64,000 nucleotides of DNA from Paratissierella segnis (GTDB lineage: Bacteria; Bacillota; Clostridia; Tissierellales; Tissierellaceae), in the NCBI RefSeq assembly GCF_014385195.1, contig NZ_JACRTG010000004.1, positions 1-64,000 on the forward strand, written 5' to 3'. Both the position numbers and the translations under genes were made by a program. The notes beneath the pieces were generated by a model. The model worked only from the letters and a program-made list of their open reading frames with translations, did not search any database and was not told the DNA's origin. Of the stretch, positions 26,528-35,657 are shown piece by piece; positions within the stretch are counted from its first letter, which is position 1, and the number at the start of each line of letters is the position of its first letter.

Positions 26528-26583
26528 ATTAAAAAGGGAAATGTGAGGTAATACGTTTTTATGCTTATACTAAGGAGAATACA

Positions 26584-27471
26584 ATGAAAATAATATATAT
26601 TATAACTTTAGTTATATTTTTACTAACAGGATGTAAACAAGAATTAAATAATGATATTCCCAACCAGGAGGATAAGCCTAATGAATTGATAGTACAAGAA
26701 CCTGAAACCTCTGACGAAGAACTTATCAATCCTGAAGGGGTGACAATAGAAGAAAGATATTTGGCTCCAAAAGGATACAAAAGAATAGAGACTCTTGAAA
26801 ATAGCTTTGGTGAATTTTTGAGGAATCAGAAATTGAAGCCATATGGGGAAAAAGTACTTTATTATGATGGAAGAGAGAAAAACAAAAGCAACGTATATGA
26901 CAGCGTATTTGATATTGATATAGGAGATAGGGATTTGCATCAGTGTGCAGATGCGGTTATGCTGTTGAGGGCTGAATATTTATATTCTCAAGGGTTTTAT
27001 GATAAGATACATTTCAACTTTGTTTCTGGATTTAAAGCTGAATATAGTAAATGGATGGAAGGATATAGGATAAAGGTTGATGGGAACACTGTAAGCTATT
27101 ATAAAAGAGCTGATCCGACAAATACATATGAATCCTTTAGGAAGTTCATGGATATGGTATTTGCTTATTCAGGGACATTGTCTTTGGATAGAGAATTGGA
27201 GAGTGTAGAAATAGATGATATGGAAATAGGAGATGTGTTTATAGTCGGAGGAAGTCCGGGGCACGCTATAATTGTTGTAGATATGGCAGAAAATGAAATT
27301 GGAGAAAGACTTTTTATGCTAGCCCAATCCTATATGCCTGCTCAGCAAACACAGCTTTTGGTAAATCTGGGTGATAAAGAGATAAGCCCTTGGTATAGAT
27401 TAAAAGATGGAGATAAACTTAAAACCCCGGAATGGACTTTTGATTGGGATGATTTGAAAAGATTTAAATGA
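26584..27471 (+). CDS. DUF4846 family lipoprotein
   Basis: 295 aa with lipobox LLTGC (Cys17). The mature part matches DUF4846: DLHQCADAVMLLRAEYLYSQ (conserved Cys), NFVSGF...YSKWMEGYR, and GDVFIVGGSPGHAIIVVDMA with AQSYMPAQQ. The Cys, His and Asp pattern is reminiscent of papain-like NlpC/P60 enzymes, but no activity is established to my knowledge. AAGGAGAATACA precedes the ATG. It is monocistronic or starts a short unit with the acetyltransferase after it. Confidence 0.85.
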   Translation: MKIIYIITLVIFLLTGCKQELNNDIPNQEDKPNELIVQEPETSDEELINPEGVTIEERYLAPKGYKRIETLENSFGEFLRNQKLKPYGEKVLYYDGREKNKSNVYDSVFDIDIGDRDLHQCADAVMLLRAEYLYSQGFYDKIHFNFVSGFKAEYSKWMEGYRIKVDGNTVSYYKRADPTNTYESFRKFMDMVFAYSGTLSLDRELESVEIDDMEIGDVFIVGGSPGHAIIVVDMAENEIGERLFMLAQSYMPAQQTQLLVNLGDKEISPWYRLKDGDKLKTPEWTFDWDDLKRFK

Positions 27472-27496
27472 TACCAAGTAGAAAGAAGGGAAGATT

Positions 27497-27958
27497 ATGA
27501 TAAGGGAGATTATTGAGACTGATTTTGAACAACTCAAAGTTATGTACCGGGAAATACAAGATATTCATGTGATAAATAGACCTGATGTTTATAAGGCTGT
27601 CAACCCTCTAAGTTGTGAATACTTTCAATTTTCATTAACGGACAAAGATACTTTAGCTACTGTGTATGAGAAGGATAATGAATTGATTGGATTCTGTGTT
27701 ACTGTATTAAAATCTATCAGTAACCATCCCGTCATGAAAGATAAAAAAAGTGGATTTATGGAAGCCTTGTTTGTAAAACAGAACTATAGGAAACAAGGTA
27801 TCGGTCGAGAATTGTTTATTGATATAAAGGATAAGCTTAAAGAAAGAGGCATAGATAAATTGGAATTGATGGTTTGGAGCTTTAACGAAGGTGCAATTAA
27901 TTTTTACAGAAATGAAGGAATGGAAACAAGAAGTGAAATTATGGAGTTATCGTTATAA
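27497..27958 (+). CDS. GNAT family N-acetyltransferase
   Basis: 153 aa single-domain GNAT. The acetyl-CoA pyrophosphate loop is QNYRKQGIGRELF and the C-terminal NEGAINFYRNEGME is the usual GNAT strand-helix. The substrate cannot be told. GAAGGGAAGATT precedes the ATG, 25 bp after the DUF4846 gene. Confidence 0.9.
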   Translation: MIREIIETDFEQLKVMYREIQDIHVINRPDVYKAVNPLSCEYFQFSLTDKDTLATVYEKDNELIGFCVTVLKSISNHPVMKDKKSGFMEALFVKQNYRKQGIGRELFIDIKDKLKERGIDKLELMVWSFNEGAINFYRNEGMETRSEIMELSL

Positions 27959-27983
27959 ATAAAAAATAGAGGGAGGAAGATAA

Positions 27984-28665
27984 ATGAAAAAAATATGTAC
28001 TAGTCTTTTATTAATAATGTTAATTATAATGGCTTCAACATGATACGAACTATATTCTTAATTACAATTATGGGAAATATATAGAAGCTATATTTGATTT
28101 GGATTTTCAGTATTATCCTGAGACTAAGGATTCGTATGAGAAAATTTGGGAAGAAGGACAGGAAGTTTTAGCTTCTTTTAAAAAACTGGATGATCTTATT
28201 TTAGCAGATAGAGAAAAATATAAGGAAGAAGTAAAAGTTCTAAATGATATTTTAGACGATTATGTTCCCCGAGGTATTTTCAACAAAGATGAAATATATA
28301 CTTTTAGAAAATTAGACACCGAAAATACTTTCTTATATACAAGGATTATGAAGAATGATGAAGAAGTGTTAATTAAGATTGAATCATCGTTTAATAATGA
28401 AGGGAAGCTTATTCGATATCATTTAAAGAATCATGGATATAATTTAGAAGAAAATGAATTGACTCAGGCTGAAACCTTAAATCTAGCCAATGAATTTGTA
28501 AATAAATATGTGGGGGAGAGTGTTGAAATAATCAAAATTCCTGATTTATATCCCAGCCTTTATGAAGAGGGGAAACATGAAAGTTATGGGGATAAAGATG
28601 GGAAATATACTGTAGTTGTTGATTTGGAACATGGCTTTGTAGAGTATTTCGCGATTCTACTATAG
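27984..28665 (+). pseudogene. Lipoprotein gene with a one-base frameshift at the lipobox
   Basis: GGGAGGAAGATAA precedes an ATG at 27984 that encodes a lipoprotein-type signal peptide (MKKICTSLLLIMLIIMAST) and then meets TGA at 28041. In the next frame the sequence continues open from 28030 through DTNYILNYNYGKYIEAIFD to a stop at 28665, about 205 residues. Inserting one base in the TG-A stop would give a Cys codon and an intact lipobox protein. The mature domain is acidic, of unknown function, with some similarity in style to PepSY-like proteins. Either a real pseudogene or a sequence error. Confidence 0.8.
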
Positions 28666-28793
28666 AGATGCAAACTCGTTAATCTATGTATGCCTTTAGA
28701 AGATGCCCTACGAAAATAGATTGGAATATAAATGTTTTAATTTTGATCCAACTCTTTGGGTATATATGAAACAAATAAGTTTTGGAGGGAAAT

Positions 28794-29243
28794 ATGCAAG
28801 AATTTGATTTTGTATTAAAAGAGACAGATGGTAAAGATATTTCATTAAAGGATTTTAGAGGTAAAAATGTTGTACTGTACTTTTATCCCAAGGATAATAC
28901 TTCAGGATGTACGGCTGAGGCGTTAGAATTCGTGGAACTTTTAGATGAATTTGAAGAATATAATACAGTTGTTATAGGGGTAAGCAGGGACAGCTTAAAA
29001 TCTCATGCTAAATTTAAGGATAAATTCGATATTCCATTTTTGCTTCTTAGCGACGAAACAAAAGAGGTACACAATTTGTTTAATGTAATGAAAATGAAGA
29101 AATTATATGGTAAGGAGCATTTGGGCGTTGAGAGATCAACATTCGTATTTGACCGTGAAGGCAACCTTATTAAAGAATTTAGAAATGTAAAGGCAAAGGG
29201 TCATGCTAGGCAAGTATTGGATTTTGTAAGTAGTATAGATTAA
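28794..29243 (+). CDS. bcp: Thioredoxin-dependent thiol peroxidase (Bcp/PrxQ family)
   Basis: 149 aa. The peroxidatic Cys39 lies in YPKDNTSGCTAEAL, and NVVLYFYPKD, VIGVSRDS and GVERSTFVFD are typical of Bcp peroxiredoxins. The resolving Cys five residues after the first, common in this family, is replaced (CTAEAL), so it is probably a one-Cys form. The start is the ATG at 28794 after TTGGAGGGAAAT; the TTG at 28782 is part of that site. Confidence 0.94.
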   Translation: MQEFDFVLKETDGKDISLKDFRGKNVVLYFYPKDNTSGCTAEALEFVELLDEFEEYNTVVIGVSRDSLKSHAKFKDKFDIPFLLLSDETKEVHNLFNVMKMKKLYGKEHLGVERSTFVFDREGNLIKEFRNVKAKGHARQVLDFVSSID

Positions 29244-29272
29244 ATTGTGCTCTATTAAAAGAGGTGATTATT

Positions 29273-29536
29273 ATGGTATCTAAGAAAAAGAATAGTAATC
29301 CAAATGACATTGAACTAATGCCATTGAAATCAATCAATAACAATTATGAATTAGATATAATAAAGAGCATTTTGGATGATAATAATATTCCATATATTGT
29401 AAAAGAATATGGTCCCGGTGGGCATATGAAAATCATTGGCGGGGAAACGACAATTTATGGGACTGAGATTTTAGTGGAAAAATCAACATATGAACAAGCT
29501 AAAGATTTACTGGATCAAATGACATTTGAAGAATAG
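29273..29536 (+). CDS. DUF2007-like small protein
   Basis: 87 aa. NNYELDIIKSILDDNNIPYIVKEYGPGGHMKI and a later STYEQAKDLLDQ give the beta-alpha-beta pattern of DUF2007 (putative signal transducing) proteins. The ATG at 29273 follows AGAGGTGATTATT; the GTG at 29264 is within the ribosome site. It lies 29 bp after bcp and shares its terminator. Confidence 0.8.
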   Translation: MVSKKKNSNPNDIELMPLKSINNNYELDIIKSILDDNNIPYIVKEYGPGGHMKIIGGETTIYGTEILVEKSTYEQAKDLLDQMTFEE

Positions 29537-29542
29537 CAAATA

Positions 29543-29577
29543 AAAGCCTTATTGTTGGGAATCAGCAATAAGGCTTT
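29543..29577 (+). terminator. Rho-independent terminator after the bcp unit
   Basis: AAAGCCTTATTG (29543-29554) pairs with CAATAAGGCTTT (29566-29577), then GTTGTT. It may also serve the convergent gene ending at 29582. Confidence 0.8.
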
Positions 29578-29581
29578 GTTG

Positions 29582-30979
29582 TTATTTAATTGATGTAATC
29601 CTCCAAGATTCATTTACTTGTTCCGCTTTTATATCAAAAGTAGAAGTGGATACATCATCAGGTACGCTTGTTTTTAATGTAAAATCAATTCTATAGCTAT
29701 AATCCCCGGTTTTAGATATTTTATAGGAATCCACCCAAGGGCTTGAAGTACCGGTTACAAAGTTTAATTCATATAGTGTTGAATATTTTTCTTTTCTTAA
29801 TTTATCAGACAATAGACCGTATTGAACTGCTCCATTTCTAGATGTTACTGCATCTGCATACATTTCCACAGCTTCTTTTTCTGACGATGGAAATCGGAAA
29901 TCTTTAATAAGTCTATCAAAATTGTTTTCATATCCATCCTTGTCAAAAGCCCTTACTGCAAAGCTGCCATCACTTAAATATCCTAAATATATATTTTCGT
30001 CCAGTGTATCCCTAAAAAATTGAAATGGAACATAGGTAATTCCATCTATTATAAATTGAGAATCATCTTTAATAGCACCTTTGCCGTCAATAATTGCTCC
30101 ATCATTTCTATTCCAGCTAATTTTATATCCCATTGCTTCAGCCATATCTCTTAAAGGAATAAGAGGCATGTCTTTCTCAAGTACCTTGTGCCCACCTTTT
30201 ATATCATTTCCGTTATAATTGATATAACCCCTTTCTGCTCCATCTTTAATTGAATTATATATATTATCTTTTAGTAAATCCTTGATTTGATCCAATTCAA
30301 TTTCAAATTGTGGAATTCCTGAGGCGTAAGCAGCTATTTCATATAAGCCAAAATAAATCACAAGTTTGTTACCGTTTAAATAATAGTCGAACTCGCCATT
30401 TTTTTCCAGAATGGTTTGTGAGGTACTATCCACGTAAGTTTCTGGATCTTCTTTTATAGATGAAATAATCAGCTCATTTACAAGTTTTGTTCCGGCTTTT
30501 GAATCCTTAAACAAGTCTTTAAAGCCATATATTTCACCAGTTGATATATTTGCAGTAATGGAATTTATAAAGTTCATTCCATGGGCGCCGCCTGAATAGG
30601 TGTCGATGTACAACTGTACTGAAAGAATATCTCCATTTAGCGAATAATCATAGTAAATATCCAAAGTGGATCTTGCATTGAAGGTTTCATTGAAGGTTTC
30701 TCCATTCTTTATGGCTTCTTCCTTTATTTTCTCTAATTCTATCCCTGTAGTTCGGGCATCTCCAATATAATCGATTACTAAGTTTCTTATTTTTGTGTTG
30801 ATTTCATCAGCTCCCTTAAAGCCTTCAAAATATGGAACTGCAACATTGATATTGCATAAACCTTCGTCAAGTTTTACGACACTTTGTTTTACTGCGAAGC
30901 CATCATCCGCATATGATGGGATCACAGCAGCTACAGCCATTACTATGGCCAAAATAAATACTAAATATTTTTTCATCAT
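29582..30979 (-). CDS. Exported DUF4163/DUF3298 protein with copper-amine-oxidase-like stalk
   Basis: 465 aa with a cleavable signal peptide (about 1-25, ending SYA-DD). The first part (about 30-240) resembles DUF4163 plus DUF3298 (NINVAVPYFEGF, DTYSGGAHGMNFINSITANISTGEIYGFKDLF), as in PdaC and RsiV-type proteins. A copper-amine-oxidase N-domain-like segment (MPLIPLRDMAEAMGYKISWNRNDGAI) follows at about 275-345. The last 110 aa are a NTF2-like or hypothetical domain. A cell-wall role is inferred. AAAGGGGTTTTT precedes the paired ATGs at 30979 and 30976; either may be used. Confidence 0.83.
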   Translation of the reverse strand: MMKKYLVFILAIVMAVAAVIPSYADDGFAVKQSVVKLDEGLCNINVAVPYFEGFKGADEINTKIRNLVIDYIGDARTTGIELEKIKEEAIKNGETFNETFNARSTLDIYYDYSLNGDILSVQLYIDTYSGGAHGMNFINSITANISTGEIYGFKDLFKDSKAGTKLVNELIISSIKEDPETYVDSTSQTILEKNGEFDYYLNGNKLVIYFGLYEIAAYASGIPQFEIELDQIKDLLKDNIYNSIKDGAERGYINYNGNDIKGGHKVLEKDMPLIPLRDMAEAMGYKISWNRNDGAIIDGKGAIKDDSQFIIDGITYVPFQFFRDTLDENIYLGYLSDGSFAVRAFDKDGYENNFDRLIKDFRFPSSEKEAVEMYADAVTSRNGAVQYGLLSDKLRKEKYSTLYELNFVTGTSSPWVDSYKISKTGDYSYRIDFTLKTSVPDDVSTSTFDIKAEQVNESWRITSIK

Positions 30980-31140
30980 AAAAACCCCTTTCGCATCTTT
31001 TTAATTATACTTTACCACCGGTAGAAGTATTTGGGGTGACAAAAGGGTTACATAGTTAATAAATTATTGATAAATATCAACATAATGATATAGTTAATAT
31101 TATAGAAGTTTGATAAAATTATTGGAGGATTAAATGAAGC

Positions 31141-31650
31141 ATGAATACAGATTTTGTCGAAGTTACATTAACTACAGTAAGTAAGGGCTTACTTGAGGAA
31201 GTTTTGGATATATATGTTACTAATGCAGAATATTTTAAAGTCTCATCAGGTGAAAAACCTTCATTGGAAACTATCATTGAAGATAAAAACGAGATACCGC
31301 CAGGTTTGAAATTAGAAAACAAAAATTATAAATTGATAAAAAAAGGCGGACTTAATATTGGAGTAGTAGACTATTTAGAAGGCTATCCGGATAAAGATAC
31401 AGTGTATATAGGATTATTAATGATTCATGGGGACTATCATAGGCAGGGATATGGAAGAGCTTTCATAGATAGATTCGCAAGAGATATGAAATTAAAAGGC
31501 TATAAGAGACTAAGATTAGGGGTGCTGGAACAAAATAAAAAAGCTTTTGAGTTTTGGACTAAAATGGGATTTGAAGCAGTAAAGGAGGTAAATAGCACAA
31601 TTCATCCGGAAAGAAATTGGAAAATTAAAGTCATGGAAAAAGTTATTTGA
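31141..31650 (+). CDS. GNAT family N-acetyltransferase
   Basis: 169 aa. GDYHRQGYGRAFIDRF is the acetyl-CoA loop; LRLGVLEQNKKAFEFWTKMGF follows as expected. GGAGGATTAAATGAAGC before the ATG is a long spacing (12 nt). An out-of-frame ATG at 31134 starts only a 16-codon frame. The substrate is unknown. Confidence 0.88.
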   Translation: MNTDFVEVTLTTVSKGLLEEVLDIYVTNAEYFKVSSGEKPSLETIIEDKNEIPPGLKLENKNYKLIKKGGLNIGVVDYLEGYPDKDTVYIGLLMIHGDYHRQGYGRAFIDRFARDMKLKGYKRLRLGVLEQNKKAFEFWTKMGFEAVKEVNSTIHPERNWKIKVMEKVI

Positions 31651-31759
31651 GCGAAATTGGAGTAAAATATGATATAGTAAAATAAATATATTTTTGAAAC
31701 TTAGCTATTGTGATAGATTACAAGAAGCATAGCAAAAAATAATCTTAGGGGCGATGACT

Positions 31760-32557
31760 GTGAAAATAGAAGATTTACGTAAATTAGAAAATGAAACTGA
31801 AAGAGTATCTGCTCTTTATGATATTTTTGATGAAGGGACAAGACTATCTACTAAATCAACACAAATTGAATTTCTAACGACAATAAGGCAAATAGAAAAG
31901 CATCTAAGATCAGGAATGAGAATTCTAGATTTAGGAGCCGGAACAGGAAAATATAGCATATATTTTGCAAAACATGGTTATGAAGTTACTGCAGTCGAGC
32001 TGGTAGAAAAACATGTTAAGGAGATTAGAGATAGAGTGAGTTTGGACATGCCTATCCAAGTATTTCAGGGCAATGCTTTAGATTTATCTATGATTGAAGA
32101 TAATACATATGATATTGTACTATGTTTTGGACCATTGTATCATTTAACAAAAATTGAAGATAGGATGCAATGCATAAAAGAGGCAAAGCGAGTGTGTAAG
32201 GCTAATGGCAAGATGTTCTTTGCATTTATTTCAAATGATATGGTCATCACTACTGAAACATTTTTGTATACTCCCGATTTTTTATTGAGTGATTTATATG
32301 ATCACAATAGTTTTAAGGTCGAAGATTTTCCTTTTGTTTTTCATACGATAGACGATTGCAGAGGACTATTGAGAAATGCAAATGTTAAAATAATATCGGA
32401 AGTAGCAGCTGACGGTTTAAGTGAACTCTTTGCAGATAAAATCAATAGTATGGATGAAGAAAGCTATATTCAATGGTTAAATTTCCACTTTTATTGTTGT
32501 GAAAGACCTGAATTTTTAGGAGCAAGCAATCATTTGTTGTTTGTAGGAGAAAAGTAA
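31760..32557 (+). CDS. SAM-dependent methyltransferase, class I
   Basis: 265 aa. Motif I is ILDLGAGTGKYSIYFAKHGY, motif II region TAVELVEKH, motif IV DIVLCFGPLYHL, typical of Methyltransf_11/25-like enzymes. I chose the GTG at 31760: AGGGG ends 8-9 nt before it but lies too close to the ATG at 31754. The target is unknown. An NTF2-like gene follows 23 bp downstream. Confidence 0.88.
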   Translation: MKIEDLRKLENETERVSALYDIFDEGTRLSTKSTQIEFLTTIRQIEKHLRSGMRILDLGAGTGKYSIYFAKHGYEVTAVELVEKHVKEIRDRVSLDMPIQVFQGNALDLSMIEDNTYDIVLCFGPLYHLTKIEDRMQCIKEAKRVCKANGKMFFAFISNDMVITTETFLYTPDFLLSDLYDHNSFKVEDFPFVFHTIDDCRGLLRNANVKIISEVAADGLSELFADKINSMDEESYIQWLNFHFYCCERPEFLGASNHLLFVGEK

Positions 32558-32580
32558 ATTTTTACAAAGGAGTGTTTTTT

Positions 32581-32943
32581 ATGACCGGAAGAGAGCTTGT
32601 GGTATGTTTGTGGGATGAAATGGCAAGTCAGAATTGGGATAAAGTGAAATTATGTTTTGACGAAAATGCAATAATTCGTTGGCATAATACAAATGAATCT
32701 TTTAATGTCGAGGAGTTTATTTTGGTAAACAGCAAATACCCTGGGAATTGGAACATATCAATTAAGCGGATTGAACAGTCCCAAAATGTGATTATTAGTG
32801 TAGCATTGGCACAGTCCTTAGATAGTGATGTGTGTGCATATGCAACATCTTTTTTTGAAGTTGAAAATGGTAAAATAATTTGTTTGGATGAATATTGGGG
32901 AGACGTTACTGACAGACCACAGTGGAGAGAAGCTGTAGTGTAG
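32581..32943 (+). CDS. NTF2-like (SnoaL-type) protein
   Basis: 120 aa. The pattern LWDEMASQNWDKVKLCFDENAIIRWHNTNE followed by antiparallel strands and SFFEVENGKIICLDEYWGD is characteristic of the SnoaL/NTF2-like fold with a central cavity. AAAGGAGTGTTTTTT precedes the ATG. Function unknown; probably cotranscribed with the methyltransferase. Confidence 0.85.
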   Translation: MTGRELVVCLWDEMASQNWDKVKLCFDENAIIRWHNTNESFNVEEFILVNSKYPGNWNISIKRIEQSQNVIISVALAQSLDSDVCAYATSFFEVENGKIICLDEYWGDVTDRPQWREAVV

Positions 32944-32945
32944 GA

Positions 32946-33641
32946 CTACTTGTCCAACTCTATATCAATAGGTGAGCCTATTGATATAGAGTTTTTATCT
33001 ATTATAGAATCGTAAGCCAGTATCTCCACACCTTTTTCACTAGCTAACCTTACAGCTTCTGAAAATTTATTATCCATTTTCCAATTGAGCCTAAAAACCT
33101 TTGGACCTTTCATTTGTATTAGAAAAAATATAATTCCCCTATATCCTTGTTTTACAGCCTCAATCATTTCAAGTGCATGTTTTGTACCCCTTTCAGTCGG
33201 GGCATCCGGGAACATGGATATTCCGTCATTTTCTAGAGTAACCCCTTTTACTTCTATAAAACCTTTCTTAACCTCATCTTCAAAATATATATCAAATCTG
33301 GAATTATTAAAACTTACTTCTCTCTTTATATAAGTTAAATTTGTAAGCCCATCTATACTATTTTCGCGAAGTGCATTGTATACTACAAAATTAGGAACCT
33401 GAGAGTCCATATTAATTAACATATCATTTTTCCATACAGAAATTAATGAATATTTTGTCTTCCTATTAGGGTTTGAAGAACAATCCTCTAATATTACTTT
33501 TACTCCTGGGATAAGGAGTTCTCGGCACCTACCCGTATTTTTAACATGTACTGTTTCTTTTTTTCCATTTATCAATACATGAGAAATAAATCTATTTGGT
33601 CTATTTAAAAATATTCCTTCAACTATTTTTTCGTATTGCAT
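32946..33641 (-). CDS. sfsA: SfsA family DNA/RNA nuclease-like protein
   Basis: 231 aa. NRPNRFISHVLINGKKETVHVKNTGRCRELLIPG is the SfsA N-terminal OB-like motif. The nuclease-like core has SRFDIYFEDE, GFIEVKGVTLE and FPDAPTERGTKHALEM, with the PD-(D/E)xK-like residues of the family. Start: the ATG at 33641 follows AAGGTGATGGTT. The last 16 codons form the terminator of the facing gene. Its physiological role is not settled in any species. Confidence 0.94.
   Translation of the reverse strand: MQYEKIVEGIFLNRPNRFISHVLINGKKETVHVKNTGRCRELLIPGVKVILEDCSSNPNRKTKYSLISVWKNDMLINMDSQVPNFVVYNALRENSIDGLTNLTYIKREVSFNNSRFDIYFEDEVKKGFIEVKGVTLENDGISMFPDAPTERGTKHALEMIEAVKQGYRGIIFFLIQMKGPKVFRLNWKMDNKFSEAVRLASEKGVEILAYDSIIDKNSISIGSPIDIELDK
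32956..32997 (+). terminator. 17-bp perfect-stem terminator inside the 3' end of sfsA
   Basis: AACTCTATATCAATAGG (32956-32972), loop TGAG, CCTATTGATATAGAGTT (32977-32993), then TTTT. It terminates the plus-strand unit ending at 32943 but lies wholly within the coding sequence of the convergent sfsA. Confidence 0.88.
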
Positions 33642-33789
33642 AACCATCACCTTATAATTTTAAGAAACTTATTTAATTGTAACATTAAGAGACATCTATG
33701 GCAAATTTAAGAGGAAATGCTGATTAAGTGTTCTTTACTGTATTTTCAATATTTGTGTTATTGTTTGGATATATATATGATTTTTATAA

Positions 33790-33826
33790 AAAAATAGTGA
33801 AGGTAGCTAGATGCAGCTACTTTCAC
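33790..33826 (-). terminator. Rho-independent terminator of the repeat-containing secreted protein
   Basis: On the minus strand GTGAAAGTAGCT-GCATCT-AGCTACCTTCAC, then TATTTTTTT. It lies 23 bp after the stop of the gene at 33850. Confidence 0.85.
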
Positions 33827-33849
33827 CGGAACATATACATTTGGAGGGA

Positions 33850-34275
33850 CTAGTCTTCCTTAGGTTTTATACTCTTAGGGATTGCTCTTTTAGGCAATAC
33901 TTTGTCAACTTCTTCCTGAAACTGTTCCTCTGTAATCTCCCCATTTAACAATTTAGTTTTTAATTCCCTAAGTTTTGCCTTGGTTTCTTCCGGCAATTCC
34001 TTTTTAGGAACTTCTTCATTACATTGGGTTTTATTTGGAAACAATTTTTTCATTTCTTCATGAAATTGCTCTTTTGTTATTTCACCCGTTTTTAGTTTTT
34101 CTTTTAGCTCTTTTACTTTAAGCTTTGTTTCTTCGGGAATCTCTTCCATTTTTAAATTACCGTTATCGTTTTTTAAAATTTGAATCCTATCAAAATCATT
34201 ATTTGCAAAGGAAACAGCAGGTATAGATAAAACTAAAGATAGTGCCAATAGTATTATTCTCTTTTTCAAAATCAT
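33850..34275 (-). CDS. Secreted protein with two SHOCT-like repeats
   Basis: 141 aa with a signal peptide (about 1-24, cleavage near SFA-NN). The mature part has two copies of a roughly 45-residue unit: PEETKLKVKELKEKLKTGEI-TKEQFHEEMKKLFP and PEETKAKLRELKTKLLNGEI-TEEQFQEEVDKVLP. The L-x(3)-L-x-x-G-x-I-T-x-E-x-F pattern resembles SHOCT modules, here outside the membrane. Function unknown. AAGGGAGTGATCTT precedes the ATG. Confidence 0.8.
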   Translation of the reverse strand: MILKKRIILLALSLVLSIPAVSFANNDFDRIQILKNDNGNLKMEEIPEETKLKVKELKEKLKTGEITKEQFHEEMKKLFPNKTQCNEEVPKKELPEETKAKLRELKTKLLNGEITEEQFQEEVDKVLPKRAIPKSIKPKED

Positions 34276-34643
34276 AAGATCACTCCCTTAATTTTATTTT
34301 TGCCTCCATTTTTATTATGTGTTAATAAATCATAATAACTATAGAATAAAAAGGTAATTTTTTAAGAAATTGCTTTTATATAGTGAAATAAAAGCGCTAA
34401 TATAATATAATCTTATTTACATGGTTAAATATTAATAGGCGGGAAAAAATTATGATTACCAATGACTTTTTATTTTTATATTGACTTTGATAAATGGAGA
34501 AAAATATGCTTTAAAAGCTATGATTTAAAAATTTTAATTTAATCTGGAATAGAACTAAACTTGCATTGGTATTATTATTTAGAATCAACATATATTAGTG
34601 AACGTAAGAGTGAGTATTTTAATGAACAAAAGGGATGATTAAA
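34276..34643. other. AT-rich intergenic stretch, nothing assigned
   Basis: About 370 bp between two divergent genes. I see no ORF with a ribosome site, no hairpin with a T-run and none of the dispersed repeats. It should contain both outward promoters. Confidence 0.5.
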
Positions 34644-35591
34644 TTGTTAGATTTAATATTGTTAGGTAGTGGCGGTGGAATGCCTATGCCAAATAGGCAT
34701 CTATCCTCACTTTTGTTAAGTTATCAGGGCCGAAAGATATTGATTGATTGCGGAGAAGGCACACAGGTTGCTATGAGGAAGATGAATACCGGGTTTAAAT
34801 CCATTGATATCATATGTATTACACATTTTCATGGGGACCATATCTTTGGGTTACCGGGATTGCTTTCCACTATTGGGAATAGTGACAGAACTGAGCCTAT
34901 TATTATAATAGGTCCTCATGGGCTGAAGGCTGTGCTAAAAGGAATCCTTATAACAACTTATCTTCCTTATGATATATATATTATAGAAAATTCTGAGACT
35001 TCATTGGGATTTATATTGGATTCTAAACTTCTTAAGTTAAATGAGTTTCAAGGGAACGGGAAGAATGATATGATTATAGACACAATAGAGCTTGAGCATT
35101 CATCTCCTTGTGTAGGCTACAGTTTTTATTTTTCAAGGGCACCCAAATTTCTTATCGAGAAAGCATCTTTGAACAATGTGCCCCAAGATATTTGGAAAAG
35201 ACTTCAAAAAGGGGAAAATGTGTTCTATAATGGAGAATTATATGAACCAAATATGGTTTTGGGAGAAGAGCGAAGGGGCATTAAGCTATCATATATTACG
35301 GATTCCAGACCTGTAGATGCAATTCCTGAATTTATAAAAGGCAGCGATTTATTTGTATGTGAGGGCACTTATGGAAGTGATGAGGATTTGGATAAGGCGA
35401 TGAAAAACTTTCATATGACTTTTTCTGAGGCTTCCAAATTAGCATCAAAAGGAGAAGTCAAGGAATTATTGTTAACACATTTTAGCACTTCTATTGAAAA
35501 TCCCGAGGAATATAAGGAAGACGCAAAAAAGATATTTGAAAATACAATAATAGGTTACGATGGTTTAGAAAAGACAATCAGGTATCAATGA
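34644..35591 (+). CDS. rnz: Ribonuclease Z
   Basis: 315 aa metallo-beta-lactamase fold enzyme that matures tRNA 3' ends. LDLILLGSGGGMPMPNRHLSSLLL, the metal motif ITHFHGDHIFGLPGLL, LEHSSPCVGYSF and late LTHFS plus the flexible-arm region around GENVFYNGE match RNase Z. I prefer the TTG at 34644 because AAAAGGGATG lies about 9 nt before it and family members start MLDL-; the ATG at 34635 is within the ribosome site. Confidence 0.93.
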   Translation: MLDLILLGSGGGMPMPNRHLSSLLLSYQGRKILIDCGEGTQVAMRKMNTGFKSIDIICITHFHGDHIFGLPGLLSTIGNSDRTEPIIIIGPHGLKAVLKGILITTYLPYDIYIIENSETSLGFILDSKLLKLNEFQGNGKNDMIIDTIELEHSSPCVGYSFYFSRAPKFLIEKASLNNVPQDIWKRLQKGENVFYNGELYEPNMVLGEERRGIKLSYITDSRPVDAIPEFIKGSDLFVCEGTYGSDEDLDKAMKNFHMTFSEASKLASKGEVKELLLTHFSTSIENPEEYKEDAKKIFENTIIGYDGLEKTIRYQ

Positions 35592-35657
35592 TATCTATAA
35601 ATAGAAGAGGTAAATTAGCAATAGGTGGGAATAACCCATGGCGAATGGAAAATATAA

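Noticed and set aside
31134..31184. Short upstream frame before the second GNAT gene
   Set aside because: Only about 16 codons, out of frame and ending inside the GNAT gene; a coupling role is possible but not supported.
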